Origin: Bacteroidales bacterium
GTDB lineage: Bacteria; Bacteroidota; Bacteroidia; Bacteroidales; Muribaculaceae
DNA length: 8,088 nt
NCBI GenBank assembly: GCA_019420545.1
Contig: JAHZGZ010000325.1
Coordinates: forward strand, 1 to 8,088
Reading direction: 5' to 3'
Positions 1 to 6,648 of this stretch are shown in pieces. Positions within the stretch are counted from its first letter, which is position 1; each line of letters starts with the position of its first letter. The notes beneath the pieces are model-generated. The model saw only the letters and a list, made by a program, of their open reading frames with translations, was not told the origin of the DNA and did not search any database. The position numbers were made by a program, and so were the translations under genes.

Positions 1-148
1 TCTCTTCATCAGTCTTTCTCGTCAAGCTCGAAAGCGCTTCGCGATAACGTGTAGCTCGCTACACTCCTTCTTCATCGAGAAAAATCCTCTAAAAATTTTC
101 CTCGGAGTAATATTAAAATAATTTCGACCAGTTACTTATGAGACTGGT
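1..148. repeat. Cluster of stem-loops at left edge, possible dispersed repeat or structured leader
   Basis: This stretch is dense in inverted repeats. CGAA at 29-32 pairs with TTCG at 38-41. GTGTAG at 49-54 pairs perfectly with CTACAC at 59-64 across a four-base loop. CGAG plus AAAAT at 76-85 pairs with ATTTT plus CTCG at 95-104 with one mismatch. ACCAGT at 127-132 pairs with ACTGGT at 143-148. TCTCG at 17-21 can also pair with CGAGA at 76-80, closing a larger structure. The minus strand holds a 17-codon frame (75-22, reading MKKECSELHVIAKRFRA) embedded in the hairpins; I do not call it a gene. The element could be an intergenic repeat, the end of an untranslated leader, or the 5' region of the small plus-strand frame that follows. 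The pairings are seen directly; the identity is unknown. Confidence 0.4.
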
Positions 149-287
149 AAAGTTCGATAAAACTGAGTGCGGAGTCGACTTCCTGATGAAAGTGGGTTCG
201 CCGAAAGACCTTGTCGGAGATATGTCCGATATCGATTCCGTCGGTGCTGTCTTCGCAGCAGAGCTATCTGTACAAAGGCAAACATAA
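138..287 (+). CDS. Small hypothetical protein, 49 aa, possibly a gene remnant
   Basis: An ATG at 138 opens a 49-codon frame ending in TAA at 285-287. The protein begins MRLVKFDKTECGVDFLMKVG and continues with an acidic stretch (DLVGDMSDIDS) before ending VQRQT. There is no signal peptide or membrane segment. Its codon choice (GTC, TTC, GAC, ATC, TCG, CTG) resembles the large genes nearby, which is the main reason to prefer it over the overlapping minus-strand frame at 301-113. An in-frame stop at 114-116 limits any upstream extension, and the leader is AT-rich, as is common in Bacteroidota. It is the only gene candidate on the plus strand and is followed by two hairpins. The opening residues faintly recall the N-terminus of AraC-type regulators of this phylum, so a truncated regulator is possible, but that is only an impression. 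Confidence 0.4.
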   Translation: MRLVKFDKTECGVDFLMKVGSPKDLVGDMSDIDSVGAVFAAELSVQRQT

Positions 288-303
288 TTTGCACGCAGCA
301 CAT

Positions 304-323
304 CTCCCGGCCAATGGCGGGAG
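304..323. other. Hairpin downstream of the small plus-strand frame
   Basis: CTCCCG at 304-309 pairs with CGGGAG at 318-323 around an eight-base centre that can pair further with a bulge. It starts 16 bases after the stop of the 49-codon frame. No run of T follows on the plus strand, and no run of A precedes it to serve the minus strand, so it is not a classic terminator. It may act as a 3' stability hairpin for whichever transcript crosses it. Confidence 0.35.
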
Positions 324-344
324 CACCTTATTAGACAGATGCAT

Positions 345-391
345 AAAAAAGAGGAGGGGAATACTTGAACGGTATTCTCCTCCTGTTTTTT
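345..391. terminator. Bidirectional rho-independent terminator between converging units
   Basis: A 13-bp stem pairs 352-364 with 372-384 around a seven-base loop. It is preceded by six A (345-350) and followed by six T (386-391), so it carries a U-tract when read in either direction. It sits about 100 bases after the stop of the antiporter gene and closes the minus-strand operon. The single non-Watson-Crick position (358 with 378) is a G-U wobble in a plus-strand transcript but an A-C mismatch in a minus-strand transcript. The stem is therefore slightly better for plus-strand transcription, fitting a shared terminator for convergent transcripts. Confidence 0.85.
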
Positions 392-488
392 GAATTCCCG
401 GTAAAGAACCTAAAACAAAAATTAATTCCTTTTTGACAGGATGTTTGTCAACAGTTGATTGATTGTATGATGGTATGAAAGATGACGG

Positions 489-1910
489 TTATTCATCATG
501 CGATAGACGGTGGCGTATGTTGAGCAGAGGCAGCAGGAATGAGATTATCGATGCTGCGAGCCAGAATATCGCAACCGGCAGGAAATTGTAGTGGTTTACA
601 CCGTCGACAACGGTGATATTGTCGTTGATGAGCCAACCGGAGGCAACATCCTGTATGCCTGCGGCGACATACGAGGCTATGCCTACCACTCCGAGGGCGG
701 CGCCGGTAGCGCGCCGGGGTACAATGTCGACAGCCATCAGGCCGCCGAGGAAGCAGATCAGCACGCCTATTGCGATGCCGAAGAGCACCATGGCGAGGAT
801 GTTGACCCAAAGGGCATTTCCCCCGAATAGGAACAGAGCAAGCGCAGAGGCGTTGAGCACGCCGAATATCAGTGCGGGAATCTGACGGTCGCCCTTGAAG
901 AGTTTGTCGGAGAACCATCCCGAGAGCACCGTTCCGGCGATGCCGAGCAGGGCGTTGATCGAGATGATCGAAAGCGCCTCTACATCGGTGAATCCCTTCT
1001 GTTCCTGAAGGAAGAGCATACCCCAGCCATTGATGGCATAGCGCGAGATATACATGAACGCACTGGCGGCGGCCAGAACCCATACTGCGGGAGTGCGGAG
1101 CACCATCTTCTGTATGTCGCGTGTCGACATCTTGTCGGCTTTGCCGGTCTTTTCGCCCGAAAGGGCCTCGATCGAGGGGAGACCGTGGGCACGAGGATGA
1201 TCGTGGAGGAAAAAGATTACGAGTGCTATGCCTATGGCGCCGGCGATCGCCGAGCCGAAGAATCCCGACTGCCATCCGGCCACCGCTACTATCGAGCCTA
1301 CAAAGAGAAAAGAGAAGAACTCGCCGAGATTATGGCTTGCCGAGAAGAAGCCATAGTAGGTGCCGCGCTCTTTCAGCGGGAACCATCGTGAGAGGCTGAT
1401 GATAGCAGGAGGAGCGCCCATTGATTGGGCCCATCCGTTGAAACACCACATTATGGCGAAGCAGGTACACATTACCGCTGCCGGAATGGCTGTCGACGCA
1501 AGGCCCATTATACCCATGAAGGCGTTGGCCAGCGCCGATATTATCAGTCCCGTGGCCATGAATCGCTTTATGTTGCAATAGTCGGCGATGAATCCGTTGA
1601 CGAACTTGCCGATAGCATAGGCGAAGAGGAGGGCCGAGCTGATGATACCGAGCTGAGTGGCATCGAGGGCACCGCTGTCGATGATCGGCTTCTTCATCAC
1701 GTTGAGCGACGTGCGGCATACATAGTACAGGCTGTAGCCTATCGTGGCCGCGAAAAAAGCCTGTAGACGGAGTTTTTTGTAGAAACGTGTGCGGGCCTGC
1801 TCGTCGGGGAAGTCACGTTCGGCGCTGTCGGGACTGATGGCGTAGAATGAGGCTATCCTGGAGAATATCGAGCGGCGCGGGCAGGATTCGGTGGCTGTGG
1901 CGGTTGACAT
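489..1910 (-). CDS. glpT: Organophosphate:phosphate antiporter, MFS GlpT/UhpT family
   Basis: This 473-residue inner-membrane transporter has about twelve predicted helices (roughly from residue 48 to 464) and a long central loop near 236-272. The residues that bind the phosphate group in E. coli GlpT appear to be present: R66 in YYVCRTSLN (GlpT R45), H193 in SASHNLGE (GlpT H165) and R290 in YISRYAINGWG (GlpT R269). The motif WFPLKERGTYYG before H193 is also typical. The family exchanges a phosphorylated organic compound for internal phosphate. Glycerol-3-phosphate is the likely substrate because the gene starts one base after the stop of a glycerophosphodiester phosphodiesterase, implying translational coupling. 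A hexose phosphate or other phosphoester cannot be excluded, so the symbol is tentative. The N-terminal tail is about 20 residues longer than in E. coli GlpT. A terminator follows at 345-391. Confidence 0.88.
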   Translation of the reverse strand: MSTATATESCPRRSIFSRIASFYAISPDSAERDFPDEQARTRFYKKLRLQAFFAATIGYSLYYVCRTSLNVMKKPIIDSGALDATQLGIISSALLFAYAIGKFVNGFIADYCNIKRFMATGLIISALANAFMGIMGLASTAIPAAVMCTCFAIMWCFNGWAQSMGAPPAIISLSRWFPLKERGTYYGFFSASHNLGEFFSFLFVGSIVAVAGWQSGFFGSAIAGAIGIALVIFFLHDHPRAHGLPSIEALSGEKTGKADKMSTRDIQKMVLRTPAVWVLAAASAFMYISRYAINGWGMLFLQEQKGFTDVEALSIISINALLGIAGTVLSGWFSDKLFKGDRQIPALIFGVLNASALALFLFGGNALWVNILAMVLFGIAIGVLICFLGGLMAVDIVPRRATGAALGVVGIASYVAAGIQDVASGWLINDNITVVDGVNHYNFLPVAIFWLAASIISFLLPLLNIRHRLSHDE

Positions 1911-1911
1911 T

Positions 1912-2814
1912 TTACTGGTGGAGGTTGCGTGTGCGTAGATAGTTTAGAAGAAGTTCCGGACGGTCGGTCTGGATGATAGTGGCACCCATTCCGACGAGCT
2001 GTCCGTAGATGTCGGCTGCGTTGCCGTCGAAAGCGGCGTCATCGTCGAGACCGCCATTAAGGCTTTCCCACAGCGAGTTAACCCATAGCTTGGATGGCTG
2101 TGCCACAATCGTCTTCATGCACTCGGTAACGGCAGGTGTCATCTTGTCCCAGCATACCTCATAAGCGAGGGGGAGGGTCTTAGTGTCGATATATTCCTTG
2201 AAGAGTTTCTCACCCTTGGGCTTGAGTATATCGATGATGGGCATGTACATCATGTTGTGGCTGTGCGACGCCATTTTCTTTTCTACAGTCTTTACCGGCT
2301 TCTTGCCTTTGATGAGGAGCTGCTCGGTCATGCCGAGGGAGTCGGAGATCGGAAGAATGAGATCATAGTAGTCGTACCCTTTGTCGATATTGATCACGAT
2401 GCGATCCTTGCATAGCTCGAGGGCCTGACGCAGGGTAGGCATCTTGTGGCGCGTTGCTACACCGTGTCCCGACTTGAGGTTGACGCGGGCTATAGAGTCG
2501 TAGGTTATGTCGGCGATGAGGCCTTTGCCTGTTGTGGTGCGGTCGAGTGTACGGTCGTGGCACACGACAAGCACACTGTCCTTGGTCAGGGCAAGGTCGA
2601 GTTCAACGATGTCGGCGCCCATTTTGATCACGCTCTCCATCGCGGCGAGCGAGTTTTCGGGATAGTTGCGCCAGTCGCCTCGGTGACATGCTACGAGCAC
2701 CGTTTTGGATGCCGGATCGTGGATTTCCTTCACGATCGACTCAGCACGGTTGCTACCCGCAATGGCCGAGACGGCCATCATAATGAAAGAAATTGCAAAT
2801 ATTGCTTTTTTCAT
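1912..2814 (-). CDS. Secreted glycerophosphodiester phosphodiesterase (GDPD family)
   Basis: This 300-residue enzyme would hydrolyse glycerophosphodiesters to glycerol-3-phosphate and an alcohol. A signal peptide (KK followed by a hydrophobic stretch to about residue 20, AIA before GSN) has no cysteine at the cleavage site, so a soluble periplasmic or secreted protein is expected. The TIM-barrel hallmarks are in order: H44-R45-G46, PENS with E53, the metal pair E71 and D73 in VELDLALTKD, the second catalytic histidine H86 in VVCHDRTLDRTT, and a late QTDRP near 282-286. The third metal ligand, normally Glu in a NIEIK-like strand, appears to be D144 in INIDKGYD. The length is normal for the family. 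The antiporter gene begins one base downstream and would import the product. Headgroup specificity cannot be read from the sequence. A phosphodiesterase acting on inositol- or teichoic-type substrates is the main alternative. Confidence 0.92.
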   Translation of the reverse strand: MKKAIFAISFIMMAVSAIAGSNRAESIVKEIHDPASKTVLVACHRGDWRNYPENSLAAMESVIKMGADIVELDLALTKDSVLVVCHDRTLDRTTTGKGLIADITYDSIARVNLKSGHGVATRHKMPTLRQALELCKDRIVINIDKGYDYYDLILPISDSLGMTEQLLIKGKKPVKTVEKKMASHSHNMMYMPIIDILKPKGEKLFKEYIDTKTLPLAYEVCWDKMTPAVTECMKTIVAQPSKLWVNSLWESLNGGLDDDAAFDGNAADIYGQLVGMGATIIQTDRPELLLNYLRTRNLHQ

Positions 2815-2889
2815 GATGCAGGAGTGGTATTCTTAGGGTTAATTACTAAAAGTGGGGCTAAAACTGATTGGCCTGTGTTATAATGAAAC

Positions 2890-2924
2890 TTCACCCCGGG
2901 AAAACTACCAATACCCGGGGTGAA
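2890..2924. terminator. Perfect 11-bp GC-rich hairpin in the intra-locus gap
   Basis: TTCACCCCGGG at 2890-2900 pairs perfectly with CCCGGGGTGAA at 2914-2924 around a 13-base loop. It lies in the 150-base gap between the fimbrillin/DUF6528 lipoprotein gene and the phosphodiesterase gene. For the minus-strand transcript the bases after the stem read GTTTCATTATAA, a weak U-tract, so termination may be partial. For a plus-strand transcript the following bases are T-rich (TTTAATTATTTTT), but no plus-strand gene ends here. It may be a leaky terminator, or a processing or stability element that lowers expression of the two downstream genes. I found no convincing Bacteroidota promoter (TTTG with TAnnTTTG) in the 75 bases between the hairpin and the phosphodiesterase start. 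Confidence 0.55.
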
Positions 2925-2964
2925 TTTAATTATTTTTAACTAAATACGGGCATTAAACACGCTC

Positions 2965-4590
2965 TTACCAGTTCAGCACCCTCACTTTGTATACGTCCAT
3001 GTCGGTTATGCTGATGCTGCCGGCCATCGAGGATGCCGATATATCGGTGGCATACCGCAGTGTGTGGGTCGACCACGACTGCGTGCCCTCCGGTACGGTA
3101 GCGTCGGTGTACCACAGTTCTGATGTAATCGGATTGTAGTTGACCGACTTGAGCTGGGTCGAGGCGGCGAAGTGGGGCATCTCGGTGAACGACTCGCTGT
3201 TCACGTCGAAAAGATACGCTCTCACCCCGGCCACCACCAGTGTAGTGGGATCTGCCAGGCTCACGTCGTGGTTGCTTCCCTGAGGTGTCGAAATCGACTT
3301 TTCGAGCTTGAGTTTCGGAGCCTGGGTGGACTCACACCATGTAACGCCGTGGGCCGAGGTCAGCGGTGCGCTGTCAAGAAGTACATTTGACTTCGAAGCG
3401 TCATACAGGCGTATCTGGTTGTGGTTGACAGTTGTTCCGTCAGAGCATGCGACAACTATACGGTTGCCGGGAAGAAGCTCGGCAGAATGGGCGTTGGCGC
3501 AGTCAACAGCGTGGAAAAGAACTTTCTTTGTATCGCGCTCCACCAGCACACACCAGTTGTAGGAACTTGACACGAGTATCTTCGATCCGTTATCGACCGG
3601 CTTGCAGTCGTCGATATGGTCACAGCGTGATTTGGCAATATCCAGAATATCTGCGGCATCTTCTGCATTCCATGTCCATTCGAGGCCGCTTTTGTAGTCG
3701 CCACCCATACACTGTGCTACATTCACTATGTGCACCTTATCGCTTCCGCCGATGATCAGGTGTGCCGGTTCGCTGTCGGAGGCACTGTTGGTCAGGAATA
3801 TCTCCCCCGACTGTAGGTGGGCCGATGCCTGCGACGTTACATTGAAGGAGTGGCCGCCGGTAGTATTTACTGTGATGGTGTATCCTTGTGCAAGGGTTAC
3901 CGGAGCAACCTGCGCGGCAACGGTGATACCGTCGAGGGCGCAGCTCTGTGGGGTTGGAAGTGTTACGCGTACGGTGGCATCGCTTGCCGTAAAGTTCCAT
4001 GTTGCGGCGTCGATGGCGATATGGCCTGCGATATTCTCTCCGGCGTTGCCGCGTATGTCGACACTCTCAACGGTGTAGTTTCCGCGTGCGATGCTGATCA
4101 TCATAAGCGCGGGGAACTGCCGGAGGGTTATGGCGCACCCTTCATATGAGGAGAGGGCCTGGGTGTCGGCGCCGATGAGGAGCGGTGTCACAGTGCCGTC
4201 CTGTGCGGTGGGTATGTCGAGGCCGATGGAGCCGTTGCCTACCGTGACGGGGGCGTCGGTAGGCCAGTAACTTACTACTGTGGCCGCACCGGGAGCCTTT
4301 ACTGTGAAGAGGAACAGTGAGGATGTCTGGTCAGGACGTATCGGCGATGCGGTGTAGCTGCTTCCGTCAGAGGCCAGACGAAGCAGAGCCTGATCGCCCG
4401 ATTTCCATTTGAGCTGAGTGGATGCTCCGTTGGCATCGAAGTACCGGGCAAACCCGATGTTGACCTTTGCGGCGCGCTCGGCTACGGAATCAAAGTCCTT
4501 ATCATCGTCGTCGGAGCATGCCGTGGCCGAAAAGGCCACGCATGCACCCACGAGGAGGTTCATTATCATTTTATGCTTGTTGTGAAACAT
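2965..4590 (-). CDS. Lipoprotein: fimbrillin-like N-terminus plus DUF6528-like beta-propeller
   Basis: This 541-residue protein is probably a surface lipoprotein. A hydrophobic signal ends at C25 in the slightly atypical lipobox SATAC, followed by SDDDDKD, an acidic run of the kind that sends Bacteroidota lipoproteins to the outer face. Residues about 40-265 look like the two beta-sandwich lobes of fimbrillin/Mfa-like proteins: the opening KWKSGDQALLRL, the YTASPIRPDQTSSLFLF strand, a YWP motif, and a middle LRQFPALMMIS strand. Residues about 277-541 begin LIIGGSDKVHIVNV, carry LEWTW, and resemble DUF6528, a predicted beta-propeller of unknown function found in this phylum. No catalytic motif is visible. 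The gene starts 18 bases after the previous stop. M8 is an alternative start with a shorter signal. A ligand-binding surface accessory role is inferred. Domain names come from recall of sequence character, not from a search. Confidence 0.75.
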   Translation of the reverse strand: MFHNKHKMIMNLLVGACVAFSATACSDDDDKDFDSVAERAAKVNIGFARYFDANGASTQLKWKSGDQALLRLASDGSSYTASPIRPDQTSSLFLFTVKAPGAATVVSYWPTDAPVTVGNGSIGLDIPTAQDGTVTPLLIGADTQALSSYEGCAITLRQFPALMMISIARGNYTVESVDIRGNAGENIAGHIAIDAATWNFTASDATVRVTLPTPQSCALDGITVAAQVAPVTLAQGYTITVNTTGGHSFNVTSQASAHLQSGEIFLTNSASDSEPAHLIIGGSDKVHIVNVAQCMGGDYKSGLEWTWNAEDAADILDIAKSRCDHIDDCKPVDNGSKILVSSSYNWCVLVERDTKKVLFHAVDCANAHSAELLPGNRIVVACSDGTTVNHNQIRLYDASKSNVLLDSAPLTSAHGVTWCESTQAPKLKLEKSISTPQGSNHDVSLADPTTLVVAGVRAYLFDVNSESFTEMPHFAASTQLKSVNYNPITSELWYTDATVPEGTQSWSTHTLRYATDISASSMAGSISITDMDVYKVRVLNW

Positions 4591-4608
4591 GTCGGATTGA
4601 TTTAGAAT

Positions 4609-6630
4609 TTACTTAATGCAGCAGGAACCGCAGGGATCACCGCCGTGGGTCGACCAGCTTGATGCGCGGTCGTAGCCTATGCCTATGCCTACGAGCTTGC
4701 CGTTGACACCCTTATCGCCTACAAGAGCGCTGTATACCACGCCGTTGAGCAGGTTGTTGCCGCCCATCTGCTTGTCGGCGCTGTCTACATCCGAACCGAT
4801 ACGGGTGTCGGAGATAACATTGCCTGTGGGGCTGAATACAAACAGTTTGTTGCCTTTCTGGCCCGATGTGATATAGAAGTTGCCTTCGGTATCGACGCAT
4901 GGGTGAGAATAGTTGAAGGCGTTGTTGCCGTCAAGAGCCATATAGTTCCACTTTTCGTTGAGGTCGCTGTCAAAGCAATATGCATAACTGTCTTTACTGC
5001 CTACAAATACGTCGCCGTTGGGAGCTACGACCGGCTCATACATGTTGTTGGGGCTTGCACTTGTGCAGACCTTGCTGTCGATAAGCACTTGGTGGTCGAC
5101 GATATCGATTTTCGACATACAGCCGTTGTTCTGGGGCACATATACGGTACGCTTGTCGGCAGCTACGGCAAATCCGGAGATATCGGTCATCTTTTTTGCA
5201 ATTGTAAGCTTGGCAGTCTCGGCGCCTGTCTCGGCGTTGAGGAAGAAGATAGCGGTGCCGTTGGTACCGACTACAATCTCGTTGCCGTTGACGAGAATAC
5301 CGGCACACTGAGTGCCGAGGCTTACGCCCCATTTCTTGGCGCCGGATTCCGCATCGATGGCGAAAGCGTTGCCGGCACGGTCGCCGATATAGACAGTGGT
5401 TCCGGCGGCGTTGACTGCGGGAGCGGCTGCCTGCATCGACTGGGCTTCGGTGAATGTCCAGCGGAGATTGCCTTCACTGTTTACGCAGTAGAACTGTCCG
5501 GCAGTCTGGGTGCCGAAGTATATATCGCCGTTTACGGGGTTGACGGTCAGCATATTGTAGCTGCCCGACATTGCCGCCGGCTGATATTGCCATTTCTTGA
5601 CTCCGGTAGTAAGGTCGAAGGCGTAGAGAACGGTCACCTTATTGAAGGTGATGATATACAGGGTATTGCCGTCGGGCGAGAATACTGGACAAGTGCCCTT
5701 GAAGCCGTTCCAGTTGGTGCCGTCCTGTACCCATTCGGTGCACCATACGGCGTACTCGCGTACATCGACCTCGATGTTCCACTCGCGTGTCACGGTACCG
5801 ATCTGGGCCGAGAGTTTCACGGTCTGCGCTCCGGCGCCTGTAAACGCATAGTCTACCTCGTCGCCGTTCTTGACAATGTTGCCGGGGAATGTCCATGTAA
5901 CGTTGCCTGCGTTAGTGTAGGCCTCACGGTTGAAGGTGAAGTGTACAGGCATGCCTATGGCGGTTTCCGTAGTGCTTACAAAGTAGGGTATTGCCAGAGT
6001 AGGCATAGCCTTCACGGTCGCTGCGGCCGATGGGCCTCTGTCGTATTCGGTTACAAGAGAGAAGGTGTAGTTGATGTCGTTGGTAAGATTGTCGACGGTG
6101 ACTGTCTCTACATCGGCGGCAAGAGTCATGTTTTTGATGTTGGCAGGAGCATTTTCCGCGAAGTAGGTGAGGGTATAGCTCTTTACGAGCATCGAGGGCC
6201 GTGTCCAGGCCAGCACTACCATCTCGTTGCTTGCGTCGGCGGTGAGGTCGGCTACCGGGAAGCGTGAAGTCGATGGCTTGGCGATGGCTGTCACGGCGCC
6301 GGAGATAAGGTTGCCGTATACGGCCTGGATGTCGAACGAATACTGGTAGTCGTTGACCAGCGATCCGATGGTATAGGTATATTCGCCGAGTTTGCCTGTG
6401 CGGAACGATACCGTTTCGGATTCAGGTGTCTTGTATGTGATGATGAAGTCGGAAGGATTCCATCCCTGGGGCATCGACCAGGTGACGACTGCTTCTTCGT
6501 CGCCCGGAACTGCCTTCAGGTTCTCTACCTGCGGACGCGGAGCACCGGCGTCGATCACCTCGTCCTCCCAGCATCCGGTGAGGCCCGCAAGCATGCCTGC
6601 GAGCATGAGTATATTGATAAGCTTTTTCAT
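4609..6630 (-). CDS. Surface lipoprotein: two FN3 domains, PKD-like domain and PQQ-type beta-propeller
   Basis: This is a 673-residue lipoprotein. The signal peptide ends in a good lipobox, LTGC with C20, followed by WEDEV, consistent with surface export. Two FN3 domains follow at about 34-118 and 124-208, each with a VxW strand near the start (VVTWSMP, VLAWTRP) and an LxNDxxYxF strand near the end (LVNDYQYSF, LTNDINYTF). A PKD-like domain spans about 213-291 (VTWTFPGN, later YAFTGAGAQTVKL). Residues about 297-660 form a PQQ-like propeller, with blade signatures such as LYAFDLTTGVKKWQYQ, YCVNSEGNLRWTF and FAIDAESGAKKWG. The tail SSWSTHGGDPCGSCCIK ends with three clustered cysteines. No enzyme active site or PQQ cofactor site is evident, so a binding or scaffold role for the SusCD complex is most likely. 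It is packed 18 bases from each neighbour. Confidence 0.83.
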   Translation of the reverse strand: MKKLINILMLAGMLAGLTGCWEDEVIDAGAPRPQVENLKAVPGDEEAVVTWSMPQGWNPSDFIITYKTPESETVSFRTGKLGEYTYTIGSLVNDYQYSFDIQAVYGNLISGAVTAIAKPSTSRFPVADLTADASNEMVVLAWTRPSMLVKSYTLTYFAENAPANIKNMTLAADVETVTVDNLTNDINYTFSLVTEYDRGPSAAATVKAMPTLAIPYFVSTTETAIGMPVHFTFNREAYTNAGNVTWTFPGNIVKNGDEVDYAFTGAGAQTVKLSAQIGTVTREWNIEVDVREYAVWCTEWVQDGTNWNGFKGTCPVFSPDGNTLYIITFNKVTVLYAFDLTTGVKKWQYQPAAMSGSYNMLTVNPVNGDIYFGTQTAGQFYCVNSEGNLRWTFTEAQSMQAAAPAVNAAGTTVYIGDRAGNAFAIDAESGAKKWGVSLGTQCAGILVNGNEIVVGTNGTAIFFLNAETGAETAKLTIAKKMTDISGFAVAADKRTVYVPQNNGCMSKIDIVDHQVLIDSKVCTSASPNNMYEPVVAPNGDVFVGSKDSYAYCFDSDLNEKWNYMALDGNNAFNYSHPCVDTEGNFYITSGQKGNKLFVFSPTGNVISDTRIGSDVDSADKQMGGNNLLNGVVYSALVGDKGVNGKLVGIGIGYDRASSWSTHGGDPCGSCCIK

Positions 6631-6648
6631 TGTGTCAGAAATGGTTGG

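Noticed and set aside
272..290. Possible minus-strand promoter element (TATGTTTG, like the Bacteroidota TAnnTTTG)
   Set aside because: There is no TTTG-type element at the expected distance upstream and no supported minus-strand gene downstream. A single 8-base match is likely by chance.
113..301. 62-codon minus-strand frame in the left intergenic region
   Set aside because: It is antisense to the 49-codon plus-strand frame, which has codon use closer to the large genes. It has no recognisable domain.
496..1275. 259-codon minus-strand frame overlapping the antiporter in another frame
   Set aside because: Its translation is loaded with Arg, Pro and Ser and disorder-like, while the overlapping frame gives a clear twelve-helix transporter with conserved substrate-binding residues.
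4903..6267. Long 454-codon plus-strand frame opposite the FN3-propeller gene
   Set aside because: It lies wholly antisense to a lipoprotein gene with clear domains and signal peptide. Its translation is rich in Gly, Val and Cys with no recognisable domain, as expected for a shadow of a GC-rich codon pattern.
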